Shown here one piece after another: positions 34,278 through 44,008 of a stretch of DNA of 64,000 bases. Numbering within the stretch: position 1 is the first letter of the stretch; each line of letters begins with the position of its first letter. Location: NCBI RefSeq assembly GCF_900496965.1, contig NZ_UFQB01000028.1:20347-84346 (forward strand). Reading direction: 5' to 3'. The notes beneath the pieces are model-generated. The model was given only the letters and a program-made list of their open reading frames with translations, did not search any database and was not told the DNA's origin. Made by a program: the position numbers and the translations under genes. The stretch is from Achromobacter agilis (GTDB lineage Bacteria; Pseudomonadota; Gammaproteobacteria; Burkholderiales; Burkholderiaceae_B).

Positions 34278-35261
34278 TTACTGGGGCAGGGTCGCCAGCA
34301 GGCGCTGAGGCAAGGAGTAATTGTCGATGTGCTTGCGGAACGACGCAATGAACAGATCCTCGGCCGCGCTGCGATGGGCGTCGCCGTGCCAGAGAAGATG
34401 GAGGTCGGCGGCGCACACACCCTCGCCGGGCGGCAGGCGCCATAACCTGCCTTCCGCGAGATCCGCTTGCACGCTGTGCTCCGGCAGGCACCCTATGCCG
34501 AAACCCGCCACCAGCAGCCGCTTGACCTCGTCGTGCTGCGACGAGGTGGCGACGATCCTGCCCGAAAAGCCGCGCTGATCGCGGAAGATCGTCAATGGCG
34601 ACAGGCTGTCTCCCAGCGCATCGCTGGCGAAAGAGACGAAGTCCTCTCCGAGCAGATCTTCCATGCGGATGTCGGGGCGGCCGAACAAGCCGTGGTTCCT
34701 GCCGCAGAACAAGGCGTAGCGCTGTTGCAGGAACAGCTTGTGGTCCAGGCGCTTCGGAATCTGCCGGCACAGCGCGATGCCCGCCGTAGCGCCCCGTTGC
34801 TGCACGACGCTGACGATCTCGCTGCTGGGCAGCACGTCCAGCTGTACCTCGATGCGAGGATGGGCGCGATGAAAGCCCGCCCAGAAGTCGTCGTAGACCG
34901 CCGAATGGATGCGGCTGGCGACGAGCACATGGATGCGTCCCACCGTCTGCTCTTCGGCTTGCGCCACGTCGTTGACGAGCTGGGACACGCTCCCGTGGAT
35001 GGCCTCGGCGGCCTGGCGCACCTCTTCGCCGGCCTGCGTGACCGCGAATCGGGCGTGATGCCGCTCGATCAGCCTGCGGTCGAGTTGCTGCTCCAGGCGG
35101 CGCAGTGCCTGGCTGACCGCGGACTGGGTGATATGCAGTTTGATAGCAGCCCCACTAATGCTGCGCTCCTGGACAATCACCAGAAAGGTGCGCAGCAGGT
35201 TCCAGTCCAGGCGATCGATCTTGCGGGCCGTTGCCACGGGAGAAAGCGGATCTTCATTCAT
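34278..35261 (-). CDS. LysR-family transcriptional regulator
   Basis: A 327-residue regulator with an N-terminal winged helix-turn-helix (about residues 12-75, with LRTFLVIVQERSISGAAIKL and HITQSAVSQALRRLEQQL) and a periplasmic-binding-like effector domain (about 100-300). The ATG at 35261 gives a standard LysR N-terminus; the frame is open to 35336, but that part is not homologous. It is divergent from the MHS transporter and M20 deacylase, so it probably controls them, and its own strand continues into phospholipase C. Confidence 0.88.
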   Translation of the reverse strand: MNEDPLSPVATARKIDRLDWNLLRTFLVIVQERSISGAAIKLHITQSAVSQALRRLEQQLDRRLIERHHARFAVTQAGEEVRQAAEAIHGSVSQLVNDVAQAEEQTVGRIHVLVASRIHSAVYDDFWAGFHRAHPRIEVQLDVLPSSEIVSVVQQRGATAGIALCRQIPKRLDHKLFLQQRYALFCGRNHGLFGRPDIRMEDLLGEDFVSFASDALGDSLSPLTIFRDQRGFSGRIVATSSQHDEVKRLLVAGFGIGCLPEHSVQADLAEGRLWRLPPGEGVCAADLHLLWHGDAHRSAAEDLFIASFRKHIDNYSLPQRLLATLPQ

Positions 35262-35335
35262 AACGCATTGATAGTTAAGAAATATGCGACAGGCCCGGCG
35301 TCCGGCCGAAGGGGCGGGCGTCTCCCTCATCGACA

Positions 35336-35349
35336 TTAATTTTACTTAA
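35336..35349. promoter_or_regulatory. candidate LysR operator in the divergent promoter
   Basis: TTAA-TTTTAC-TTAA (35336-35349) is a dyad in an AT-rich patch of the 177-bp region between the LysR gene and the MHS transporter. Such TTAA dyads fit the loose T-N11-A rule for LysR sites. It is evidence by position and symmetry only. Confidence 0.35.
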
Positions 35350-35438
35350 CTTGATGATTAGAAAACAGAAATTGACCGTATGTCGTGCGGCGGGCGATAA
35401 AGCGGCCATCAAAAGCAAAGACATTCCGAGGAGGAAAT

Positions 35439-36758
35439 ATGACAAACCCCGCCCATCCACCCACCGCCAAGCAGCCGGTGCGCGCCGCCGCCGCCGCGTT
35501 CATCGGCACCACCATCGAGTGGTACGACTTCTACATCTACGCCACCGCGGCCGCGCTGGTCTTCGGCAAGGTGTTTTTCCCGGCGGCGGACCCTTTCGTC
35601 AGCACGATGGCGTCGTTCGGCACTTTCGCGGCAGGGTTCCTGGCCAGGCCGCTGGGAGGGCTGGTGTTCGGCCATCTGGGCGACCGGATCGGGCGCAAGA
35701 ACGCGCTGATGGCCACGCTGATCATCATGGGCGTGGCCACGGTGGGCATAGGCCTGCTTCCCGGCTACGAACAGGCCGGCCTGCTGGCGCCCGCGCTGCT
35801 GTTGCTGCTGCGCCTGGCGCAAGGCCTTGCGGTGGGCGGCGAATGGGGCGGAGCCGTGCTGATGGCGGGCGAGCATGCGTCCCAGCGCCGCCGCACGTTC
35901 GCGGCGTCCTTCGCGCAGTTGGGAAGCCCGGCCGGCCTGATCCTCTCTCTGGTGGCCTTCCGCCTGATCACCACGCTGGACGAGGCCGATTTCCTGGCCT
36001 GGGGCTGGCGCATACCGTTCCTCGTCAGCGCCGTCCTGCTGGCGGTCGGTTATTTCATCCGGATCGGCGTGAGCGAATCGCCTGATTTCGCCAAGGTGCT
36101 TGCGCGCCAGGAGACGCTGGAGATCCCGGCCCGCGAAGTCATGCGCACGGCCTGGCGCACGGTGCTGTTGTGCATGGGGGTTTGCACCGTCGCCATCGGC
36201 GGCATTTATTTCACCAATACCTTCATGCTGGCCTACACGACGCAGACGCTCGGCCTGGACCGCGCGATGATCCTCGACTGCCTGTTCGCGGTCGCGATCA
36301 TCCAGTTCTTCGTGCAGCCGCTGGCCGCCTGGTTCGCGGAATCGCTGGGCACGGCGCGCGTGCTGATCGTCGCCGCCGCCTGCTCGGTGCTGGCGCCGTA
36401 TCCGATGTTCATGCTGGTCAGCCATGCCACGCCCCTGAGCATCGTGGCGGGCATCGCGATTGTGCTGGTGTTCATGGCGACGATCTACTCGGCCATGGCC
36501 GGCTTTATCAGTTCGGCTTTCGACACCCATGTGCGCTATTCGGGGATTTCGCTCTCGTACCAGTTGTGCGGGGCGATCGCCGGCGGCTTCACGCCCTTGG
36601 TCGGCACCTGGCTGTCGCACCGGTACCCGGGCCAGTGGATGCCGTTGGCGCTGTTCTATTCGGGCCTTTCGCTCATCACCCTGGTTTCGATCTGGGGCCT
36701 GGCGGCGCACAAGCAGCGCGCCGCCGGAGCCGCAACGGCCGCCACCCGCGCCGCCTGA
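35439..36758 (+). CDS. MFS transporter, metabolite:H+ symporter (MHS) family
   Basis: A 439-residue major facilitator protein with 12 predicted membrane segments. The MHS signature is visible: GTTIEWYDFYIYATAAALVF near residues 27-46, GGLVFGHLGDRIGRKNALM (loop 2-3, motif A) and RLAQGLAVGGEWGGAVLM (about 127-144). A strong GAGGAGG precedes the ATG at 35439. Relatives import organic acids such as citrate, alpha-ketoglutarate, shikimate, proline/betaine or aromatic acids. The M20 deacylase directly downstream suggests an N-acyl or peptide-like substrate. Confidence 0.9.
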   Translation: MTNPAHPPTAKQPVRAAAAAFIGTTIEWYDFYIYATAAALVFGKVFFPAADPFVSTMASFGTFAAGFLARPLGGLVFGHLGDRIGRKNALMATLIIMGVATVGIGLLPGYEQAGLLAPALLLLLRLAQGLAVGGEWGGAVLMAGEHASQRRRTFAASFAQLGSPAGLILSLVAFRLITTLDEADFLAWGWRIPFLVSAVLLAVGYFIRIGVSESPDFAKVLARQETLEIPAREVMRTAWRTVLLCMGVCTVAIGGIYFTNTFMLAYTTQTLGLDRAMILDCLFAVAIIQFFVQPLAAWFAESLGTARVLIVAAACSVLAPYPMFMLVSHATPLSIVAGIAIVLVFMATIYSAMAGFISSAFDTHVRYSGISLSYQLCGAIAGGFTPLVGTWLSHRYPGQWMPLALFYSGLSLITLVSIWGLAAHKQRAAGAATAATRAA

Positions 36759-36798
36759 GCCGTATCACTCCCGTCTTGCTCACATTCAAGGAGATTGC

Positions 36799-38103
36799 AT
36801 GGACAACGCAACAGCGCCCACCGCGCTGACTTCCGAACAAATCAGCCGCATCCTGCGGGCCGTCGACGAACGCTTCGATGCGCAGCTAGCCTTCACGCAG
36901 GATCTGGTGCGCTTTCCCTCGCTGCGCGAACAGGAGCATACGGCCCAGGACTTTCTGTACGAGGCGATGCGCCAGCGCGGCTTCTCGATGGACCGCTGGA
37001 AGATCGACGTCGATGACATCCGCTCCCATCCGGGCTTCGGTCCCGTCACGGTGTCATACGAAAACGCCTTCAACGTGGTCGGAACCTATCGGCCCGACGT
37101 GCAGACGGGCCGTTCCCTGATCCTCAACGGACATATCGACGTGGTTCCCACCGGCCCCCAGGAAATGTGGAGCCGCTCGCCCTGGGATCCCGCCATCATC
37201 GACGGCTGGATGTACGGCCGCGGCGCGGCCGACATGAAAGCCGGGCTGGCGGCGAACCTGTATGCCTACGATGCGCTGCGGACGGCAGGCTATGCACCGG
37301 GGGCTCCCATCCATTTCCAGTCGGTGGTGGAGGAAGAGTGCACGGGCAACGGCGCGTTGGCGGCCCTGCTGCGCGGCTACAAGGCCGACGCCGTCATCAT
37401 CCCCGAGCCGGAAGAGAACATGCTGGTGCGCGCCAACGTGGGCGTGTTGTGGTTCAAGGTCCGCGTGCAGGGGCATCCCACGCACACGCGGGAAATGGCC
37501 AACGGCTTCAATGCCATCGACGCGGCCTACGCCGCGATAGAGGCGCTGCGCCGGGTGGAAGCGAAGTGGAACGGGCAACACCATTGCCACCGGCACTTCG
37601 AGCACCTGGACCATCCCATCAACTTCAACATCGGCAAGATCGTGGGCGGCGACTGGCCATCGACGGTGCCGCCATGGTGCGAGTTCGATGTGCGCGCCGC
37701 CATCTATCCGGGCACCACGGCCGACGAGGCGCGGGCCGAGATCGACGCCTGCCTGCGCGAGGCCGTGTCGGATCCGCGCCTGGGGGGCACCCCGCCGCAG
37801 GTGACCTACACCGGGTTCTATGCCGAAGGCTATGTGCTGGAGGAGGGGTCGGACGCCGAGAACACGCTGCGCGATTGCCATCGGCAGGCGTTCCAGAGCG
37901 AACTGCAGAGTTTCACGACGCCGGGCTACCTGGACGCGCGCGTGTTCGTGATCTACGGAGATATGCCGACGCTGGTGTATGGCCCCAAATCGCTGGACAT
38001 CCACGGTTTCGACGAGCGCGTCCACCTGGAATCGCTGCGCCTGATCACCAAGACGATTGCGCTGTTCATCGCGCAATGGTGCGGTTTGCAGGCGCCGGCA
38101 TAA
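36799..38103 (+). CDS. M20-family deacylase/peptidase (ArgE/DapE type)
   Basis: A 434-residue zinc-dependent hydrolase. The catalytic landmarks are LNGHIDVVPTGP with the first metal His and catalytic Asp (about 113-124), GRGAADMKAGLAAN with the bridging Asp (about 142-155), and SVVEEECTGNGAL with catalytic and metal Glu (about 175-187). A lid/dimer domain lies between about 215 and 320. It would cleave an N-acyl amino acid or related amide. AAGGAG precedes the ATG, and it follows the MHS transporter by 40 bp, so both are likely one unit under the LysR regulator. Confidence 0.88.
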   Translation: MDNATAPTALTSEQISRILRAVDERFDAQLAFTQDLVRFPSLREQEHTAQDFLYEAMRQRGFSMDRWKIDVDDIRSHPGFGPVTVSYENAFNVVGTYRPDVQTGRSLILNGHIDVVPTGPQEMWSRSPWDPAIIDGWMYGRGAADMKAGLAANLYAYDALRTAGYAPGAPIHFQSVVEEECTGNGALAALLRGYKADAVIIPEPEENMLVRANVGVLWFKVRVQGHPTHTREMANGFNAIDAAYAAIEALRRVEAKWNGQHHCHRHFEHLDHPINFNIGKIVGGDWPSTVPPWCEFDVRAAIYPGTTADEARAEIDACLREAVSDPRLGGTPPQVTYTGFYAEGYVLEEGSDAENTLRDCHRQAFQSELQSFTTPGYLDARVFVIYGDMPTLVYGPKSLDIHGFDERVHLESLRLITKTIALFIAQWCGLQAPA

Positions 38104-38130
38104 GGGCCGCGGGGCGCGGCCGTTCGTGGA

Positions 38131-38403
38131 TCAGGCCGAGGGCGGAACGTAGCCCTGGGCTTCGACGTTGCCGTCTTCGAACAGGAAGCGCTCCATCTGT
38201 TCTTTCAGGTACTTGCGCGCGCGGGCGTCGGCCAGGTTCAGGCGGTTTTCATTGACCAGGCGAGTCTGGATGCCCTTCCATTCTTCCCAGGCTTCCTTGG
38301 AAATGCTTTGCCAGATGCGCGTGCCGAGTTCGCCGGGGTAGGGCGGGAAATCCAGCCCTTCGGCTTCACGCTTCAATTTCACACAGTTGATGATACGAGC
38401 CAT
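38131..38403 (-). CDS. yggX: Fe(2+)-trafficking protein YggX
   Basis: A 90-residue protein matching YggX along its whole length: [20 protein letters not shown] with the conserved Cys7, [19 protein letters not shown], and MERFLFEDG near the C-terminus. It protects labile iron-sulfur clusters from oxidative damage and may take part in iron handling. It lies downstream of argA on the same strand, separated by a terminator-like stem-loop. Confidence 0.93.
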   Translation of the reverse strand: MARIINCVKLKREAEGLDFPPYPGELGTRIWQSISKEAWEEWKGIQTRLVNENRLNLADARARKYLKEQMERFLFEDGNVEAQGYVPPSA

Positions 38404-38426
38404 GATTCGCTGCCGGAAAAATGAGT

Positions 38427-38448
38427 AAGCCGGTATTTTACCGGGCTT
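38427..38448 (-). terminator. stem-loop between argA and yggX
   Basis: AAGCCGGTA (38427-38435) and TACCGGGCTT (38439-38448) pair around TTT with one bulge. On the minus strand a run of five T follows a few bases later (TTACTCATTTTT), so it may terminate argA transcription before yggX. Confidence 0.45.
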
Positions 38449-38508
38449 GGCCCCCCATGGACGCCAAGCCCCTTCAGCCTCTGCGGTAACCGTCCCGCGC
38501 CGGGGCGT

Positions 38509-39867
38509 TTACAGCTTCTTGATGAAGACCAGGCTATTGCGCGAACGGTTGTAGTTGTTCTGCTTTTCGCGGGGCAGGTCGGCGATGCCGCCCTGCACGA
38601 AGCCGCGTTTCATGAACCAGTGCGAGGTGCGGGTGGTCAGCACGAACAGCCGCTTGGCGCCGGCGGCCCGCGCGCGGGATTCCATGTGGCGCAGCAGGAT
38701 TTCTCCTTCGCCCGAGCCTTGCCATTCCGGATGGACGATCAGGCAGGCCATTTCGGCCATCTGGTCTTCCGGGAAGCTGTGTAGGGTGGCGCAGCCGTAG
38801 ATCACGCCGTCGTGCTCCAGCACCGTGAAGTTCTCCACGTCCCGTTCGACCACGCTGCGCGGGCGGGGCACCAGGGTGCCGTCGGCTTCCAGCGGCTCGA
38901 TCAGGCTGAGAATCGCGCCCACGTCGTCGATCGTGGCCGGGCGCAGGTCGTCCAGCGTATCTTCGACCACCATGGTGCCCACGCCGTCGTGGGTGAAGAT
39001 CTCGAGCAGCACGCTGCCGTCCAGCGTGAAGGGCAGCAGGTGCGAGCGGGCCACGCCGCGTTTGACGGCCAGGGACGCGCATTGCAGGAAGGCGTGGGTT
39101 TCCTCGTCCAGCGTGCCGGCCGCCAGCAGCGCGTCGGCGTCCACTCGGGCCAGTTCGGTGTCCAGCGTGCCGTCGTCGTTCATCACGCCCGGCGAACCGG
39201 ATAGGAAGATCAGCTTTTCGGCGCGCAGCGCCACGGCGACGCTGGTGGCCAGGTCTTCCATGGCCAGGTTGAAGGCGTCGCCGGTGGGCGAGAAACCCAG
39301 TGGCGACAGCAGCACGACGGACGAGCCTTTCTCGATGGCGAATTTCAGCGCGTCGATGTCGATCTTGCGGACCTGGCCGGTGTGCTTGTAGTCCACGCCG
39401 TCGATCACGCCGGCCGGGCGGGCCGTGACGAAGTTGCCGGAAATGACGCGGATGTGCGAGTGCGACATGGGCGTGTTCGGCAGGCCCTGGCTGAAGGCGG
39501 CCTCGATATCCAGGCGGATCTCGCCGGCGGCTTCTTTGGCGCATTCCAGGGCGGCGGCGTCGGTGGGGGACATGCCGCGGTCGAACTGCTGCGTAAAGCC
39601 CTTCAGGCGCAGCTGCTCATTGACCTGCGGACGGGAGCCGTGCACCAGGATCAGGCGGATGCCCAGCGAGGACAGCAGCGACAGGTCCTGGACCAGCGCA
39701 TTGAGCGCGCCGGCCTGCACCAGCTCGCCACCGAACGCCACCACGAATGTCTTGCCTCGGAATGCATGCACATGGGGCGCCACGTCTCGAAACCATCGGA
39801 CGAACTGGGCGGGTGCGAATTCGGGGGCTTCGAGGGCGGAGACGGTGTCTGGTTCCAGGTCGGGCAT
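38509..39867 (-). CDS. argA: amino-acid N-acetyltransferase (N-acetylglutamate synthase)
   Basis: A 452-residue two-domain ArgA. The N-terminal amino-acid-kinase-like domain (about residues 15-290) shows FRGKTFVVAFGGELVQ and IRLILVHGSRPQVNEQL, and the GNAT acetyltransferase domain (about 300-450) shows MAEMACLIVHPEWQGSGEGE with the acetyl-CoA loop. It makes the first step of arginine synthesis, acetylation of glutamate, and complements argD/argF at the window start. The start is uncertain: the ATG at 39867 has a poor ribosome site, and one at 39912 is also in frame. Confidence 0.9.
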   Translation of the reverse strand: MPDLEPDTVSALEAPEFAPAQFVRWFRDVAPHVHAFRGKTFVVAFGGELVQAGALNALVQDLSLLSSLGIRLILVHGSRPQVNEQLRLKGFTQQFDRGMSPTDAAALECAKEAAGEIRLDIEAAFSQGLPNTPMSHSHIRVISGNFVTARPAGVIDGVDYKHTGQVRKIDIDALKFAIEKGSSVVLLSPLGFSPTGDAFNLAMEDLATSVAVALRAEKLIFLSGSPGVMNDDGTLDTELARVDADALLAAGTLDEETHAFLQCASLAVKRGVARSHLLPFTLDGSVLLEIFTHDGVGTMVVEDTLDDLRPATIDDVGAILSLIEPLEADGTLVPRPRSVVERDVENFTVLEHDGVIYGCATLHSFPEDQMAEMACLIVHPEWQGSGEGEILLRHMESRARAAGAKRLFVLTTRTSHWFMKRGFVQGGIADLPREKQNNYNRSRNSLVFIKKL

Positions 39868-40054
39868 GATGGGGGGAGGAATTCCTGAGAGTCGGTCAAA
39901 ACGCGGCGCCATGCCGCGTCATAGCGCCGTCGCGCGGACGGCGTGGCGAAATTATATGACCGCCGGGGCCTGGCACATGCGGAATTCAGGGCGGATTCCG
40001 TGCCTGATTTGCCGGTTTCGGGCCGGACCGCCCGGCAGGACGTGCGCGGAAATT

Positions 40055-40060
40055 TATAAT
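40055..40060 (+). promoter_or_regulatory. -10 box of hrpA
   Basis: A perfect TATAAT sits 24 bp before the hrpA start codon, in the divergent region with argA. No good -35 is seen about 17 bp upstream. Confidence 0.5.
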
Positions 40061-40084
40061 GTCGGCCTAACCGGACTATCGTAC

Positions 40085-43000
40085 ATGCCTGAATCCTCCA
40101 GCCCGCGGGCGCCCAAGGCCGCGGACGCGGCGGCCCCGGCGGCGGCCGCCGCGCAGAAAGCGCGCCGAGCGCCGCGCCCCGAGCGGCCCATCCCCGTGGT
40201 GACCTATCCCGAAGACCTGCCCGTCAGCGCGCGGCGCCAGGAGATCGCGCGCGCCATCGCTGGCCATCAGGTCGTGATCGTCAGCGGCGAGACCGGCTCT
40301 GGCAAGACCACCCAGCTGCCCAAGATCTGCCTAGAACTGGGCCGCGGCCGCCAGAAGATGATCGGCCACACCCAGCCGCGCCGCCTGGCGGCGACCTCGG
40401 TGGCCAAGCGCATCGCCGAGGAACTGAATACGCCGATGGGCGAGGTGGTGGGCTACCAGGTGCGGTTCAACGACCGCACCGGCCCCAATGCGTCCATCAA
40501 GCTGATGACGGACGGCATCCTGCTGGCCGAGTCGCAGCGCGATCCGCTCCTGCGCCGCTACGACACCATCATCATCGACGAGGCGCACGAACGCAGCCTG
40601 AACATCGATTTCCTGCTGGGCTACCTGAAGCAGCTGTTGCCGCGCCGCCCGGACCTGAAGCTCATCATCACCTCGGCCACGATCGATGCCGAGCGCTTCG
40701 CCCGGCACTTCGCGGCGTCCGAGGACAAGCCGGCGCCGGTCATCGAGGTGTCCGGCCGCCTGTACCCGGTCGAGGTCCGCTACCGGCCCGTGCGCGAAGA
40801 TGCGGCGGAAGACCAGGCGCCGGCCGCCGGCAAACCCGGCCGCGAGCGCATGTCGGGCGACGAAGAGCGCGATCTGATCGACGCCATCGTCGATGCCGTG
40901 GACGAGTGCGCGCGGCATGGCCCGGGCGACGTGCTGGTCTTCCTGCCGGGCGAACGCGAGATCCGCGAATCCGCCGAGGCGCTGCGCAAGCGCCATCCGG
41001 CGGGCACCGAAGTGTTGCCGCTCTATGCGCGGTTGTCGCAGGCCGAGCAGGAACAGATCTTCCATCCGCGCACCAATGCGCGGCGCATCGTGCTGGCCAC
41101 CAACGTGGCGGAAACCTCGCTGACCGTGCCCGGCATCCGTTTCGTGGTCGACAGCGGGCTGGCGCGCATCAAGCGGTATTCCTGGCGCAACAAGGTCGAA
41201 CAGCTGCGGATCGAACCGGTCAGCCGGGCATCGGCCAACCAGCGCGCCGGCCGCTGCGGCCGGGTCGGGCCGGGCGTCTGCATCCGGCTATACGACGAGC
41301 AGGATTTCAACAACCGGGCCGCGTTCACGGATCCGGAAGTGCTGCGTTCCTCGCTGGCGTCGGTCATCCTTCGGATGAAGTCGCTGAACCTGGACGACAT
41401 CGAGCAGTTCCCCTTTGTCGAAGCGCCCCCCGGGCGCGCCGTGGCCGACGGCTACCACCTGCTGCAGGAACTGGGCGCGATCGAACTGGCGCCGGCAGCT
41501 GGCGACGAGGCGGACGGCACGCGCACCGGCGCCTCGTTCGCGCTTACGCCCAGCGGCCGCGAGCTGGCCAAGCTGCCCGTGGACCCGCGTATCGGCCGGA
41601 TGATCCTGGCCGCGCGGGAGCAGCAGTGCCTGGCGGAAATGCTGATCATCGCCTCGGCCCTGTCCGTGCAGGACCCGCGCGACCGCCCCATGCAGGAGCG
41701 CGAGGCCGCCGAGGCCGCGCACGCCAAGTTCGGCGACGACAAATCCGAGTTCATTTCCTTCCTGAAGCTGTGGCGCTGGTACGGCGAGCAGGTGCAGCAC
41801 AAAGCATCGCAGCGCAAGCTGGTGGCGCTGCTGCGCCAGAACTTCCTGTCGCCCATCCGGCTGCGCGAATGGCACGACGTGCACACCCAGCTGGCGGCCC
41901 TGGTGGGCGAGCAGGGCTGGCGCGTGAACCAGACGGAAGCCACCTACGAACAACTGCACCTGGCGCTGCTGTCGGGGCTGCTGGGCAACATCGGCTTCAA
42001 GAGCGACGAAGGCGGGCACTACCAGGGCGCCCGCGAGATCCGTTTTCACATCCATCCGGGTTCGCGGCTGGTGAAAAAGGCGGGGCGCTGGATCGTCGCC
42101 GCCGAACTGGTCGAGACCACGCGGCTGTACGCGCGCTGCGTGGCGCGGATCGATCCGGCGTGGCTGGAAAAAGTGGCGGCGCACCTGATCCGCAGGAACT
42201 GGTCCGATCCCCGCTGGGAGAAGAAGGCCGGCCAGGTCGTGGCCAATGAACGGGCCACGCTGTACGGGCTGGTCATTTATGCCGGCCGCCGCATCCACTA
42301 CGGCCGCGTCAATCCCACGCATGCGCGCGAGCTCTTCATCCGCCAGGCCCTGGTGCCGGGCGAGATCGATACGCGCCTGGCCTTCGTGGCGCACAATCGC
42401 AAGCTGATCGCCGGCATCGAGAAGCTCGAGCACCAGGCCCGCCGCCCGGACATCCTGGTCGACGACGAGTTGATCTATGCGTTCTACGACCGCCAGCTGC
42501 CCGCCGATATCTCGCAGACGGCCTCGCTGGAAAAGTGGGTGTCGGGCCTGGACAAGGCTGCGGCCGCCCAGCTGCTGCTGACCCGCGACGAACTGATGCG
42601 GCACGAGGCGGCCGGCGTCACGACCGACGTGTTTCCGAAGAAGGTGGAATGGCAGGGCGTGTCCATGGCCCTGGACTACCATTTCGAGCCTGGCTCGCCG
42701 CGCGACGGCGTGACGCTGTCGGTGCCGCTGTTTTCCCTGAACCAGATCGACCCGGCGCGCTGCGAATGGCTGGTGCCCGGCATGCTCAAGGAAAAGGTGC
42801 ACCTGCTGCTGAAGTCCCTGCCGCAGAAGCTGCGCCGCCATTGCGTGCCGCTGCCGGACTACGCCGCCGGCTTCTACGAGCGCTGGTTCGACCGCCTGGG
42901 CGACCCGCAGCAGGGCTTGGTGGACGCCATCACCGCCGATATGTGGAGCCAGGTGCAGGTCCGGCCGGCCGTGGGGGACTTCAAGCTGGAAACCCTGCCC

Positions 43001-44008
43001 GCTCACCTGTTCATGAACTTCCGCGTGGTCGACGAGCACGGCCGCATGCTGGCCGCCGGGCGCAACTTGGCCCAGCTGCGCGCCGAATTCGGCAAGCAGG
43101 CGCAGGCCACCTTCCAGCAGCTGGCGGCCAGCGACACGCAGGTCGCCCAGGCGCTGGCGCATGAAAACCTGACATCGTGGTCCTTCGGTCCGCTGCCGGA
43201 GATCATGGAGATCAAGCGGCGCGGGCAGTCCGTCATCGGCTACCCGGCATTGGTGGACCGCGGCGCGCACTGCGACCTGGACGTGTTCGACGATCCGGAC
43301 GAGGCCCGCAAGCACCATCGCGCCGGCCTGCTCCGGCTGTTCCGCCTGGGGCTGCGCGAGCAGGTGAAGTTCCTGGAAAAGAACCTGACGGACCTGACCC
43401 GCATCAGCATGCTCTACATGACACTGGGCACGCAGGAAGAACTGCGGGACCAGATCATCGACTGCGCGCTCGGGCAGGCCTGCCTGGCCGAGCCGTGGCC
43501 GGTGAACGAGCAGCAGTTCGAAGCCCGGCGCGCCGACGGCAAGGGCCGGCTCGGCCTGCTGGCCCAGGAAGTGGCGCGGCTGGCGGGGGCGGTGCTGACG
43601 GAGTATGCGGCCGTGCAGCGCAAGTTGCCCCAGGCCAAGCCGCACGCCACGGCCTACGCCGACCTGCAGGCGCAGTTGGGCGCGCTGATGCCCAAGTGGT
43701 TCATCCGCGATACGCCCTATGCGCAGCTCGCGCATTTCCCGCGCTATCTGAAAGCGGTCCTGGCGCGCATCGACAAGCTGCGCGCCGACCCGGCGCGCGA
43801 CGCCAAGCTGGTGGCCGAAATGGCGCCGCTCGTCACGCAATACCAGCGCGCGCGATCGGCGCTCAAGGGGGCGCCGGATCCGCGGCTGGATGAATTCCGG
43901 TGGCTGCTGGAGGAGTTGCGGGTGGCGCTGTTCGCGCAGGAGCTGCGCACGCCGATGCCGGTTTCCGTGAAGCGGCTGATGAAAAGCTGGGAGTCGTTAC
44001 AGCGCTAG
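40085..44008 (+). CDS. hrpA: ATP-dependent RNA helicase HrpA (DEAH)
   Basis: A 1307-residue DEAH-box helicase. It has an Ala/Pro-rich N-terminal leader (about 1-35), motif I GETGSGKT (68-75), motif II DEAH (165-168), motif III TSATIDAERF, motif VI QRAGRCGR, and then the helicase-associated HA2, OB and HrpA-specific C-terminal domains (DUF3418). It remodels ribosome-stalled mRNAs in relatives. The open frame reaches far upstream over argA antisense; the ATG at 40085 fits the family start. Its 3' end overlaps lpxO tail to tail by 12 bp. Confidence 0.95.
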   Translation: MPESSSPRAPKAADAAAPAAAAAQKARRAPRPERPIPVVTYPEDLPVSARRQEIARAIAGHQVVIVSGETGSGKTTQLPKICLELGRGRQKMIGHTQPRRLAATSVAKRIAEELNTPMGEVVGYQVRFNDRTGPNASIKLMTDGILLAESQRDPLLRRYDTIIIDEAHERSLNIDFLLGYLKQLLPRRPDLKLIITSATIDAERFARHFAASEDKPAPVIEVSGRLYPVEVRYRPVREDAAEDQAPAAGKPGRERMSGDEERDLIDAIVDAVDECARHGPGDVLVFLPGEREIRESAEALRKRHPAGTEVLPLYARLSQAEQEQIFHPRTNARRIVLATNVAETSLTVPGIRFVVDSGLARIKRYSWRNKVEQLRIEPVSRASANQRAGRCGRVGPGVCIRLYDEQDFNNRAAFTDPEVLRSSLASVILRMKSLNLDDIEQFPFVEAPPGRAVADGYHLLQELGAIELAPAAGDEADGTRTGASFALTPSGRELAKLPVDPRIGRMILAAREQQCLAEMLIIASALSVQDPRDRPMQEREAAEAAHAKFGDDKSEFISFLKLWRWYGEQVQHKASQRKLVALLRQNFLSPIRLREWHDVHTQLAALVGEQGWRVNQTEATYEQLHLALLSGLLGNIGFKSDEGGHYQGAREIRFHIHPGSRLVKKAGRWIVAAELVETTRLYARCVARIDPAWLEKVAAHLIRRNWSDPRWEKKAGQVVANERATLYGLVIYAGRRIHYGRVNPTHARELFIRQALVPGEIDTRLAFVAHNRKLIAGIEKLEHQARRPDILVDDELIYAFYDRQLPADISQTASLEKWVSGLDKAAAAQLLLTRDELMRHEAAGVTTDVFPKKVEWQGVSMALDYHFEPGSPRDGVTLSVPLFSLNQIDPARCEWLVPGMLKEKVHLLLKSLPQKLRRHCVPLPDYAAGFYERWFDRLGDPQQGLVDAITADMWSQVQVRPAVGDFKLETLPAHLFMNFRVVDEHGRMLAAGRNLAQLRAEFGKQAQATFQQLAASDTQVAQALAHENLTSWSFGPLPEIMEIKRRGQSVIGYPALVDRGAHCDLDVFDDPDEARKHHRAGLLRLFRLGLREQVKFLEKNLTDLTRISMLYMTLGTQEELRDQIIDCALGQACLAEPWPVNEQQFEARRADGKGRLGLLAQEVARLAGAVLTEYAAVQRKLPQAKPHATAYADLQAQLGALMPKWFIRDTPYAQLAHFPRYLKAVLARIDKLRADPARDAKLVAEMAPLVTQYQRARSALKGAPDPRLDEFRWLLEELRVALFAQELRTPMPVSVKRLMKSWESLQR

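Noticed and set aside
39425..40084. N-terminal extension of hrpA over argA
   Set aside because: The extension is antisense to argA and lacks helicase similarity; the ATG at 40085 fits the family.
41288..43840. 850-codon minus-strand frame antisense to hrpA
   Set aside because: His/Arg/Gln/Ala-rich shadow frame; hrpA on the other strand is unmistakable.
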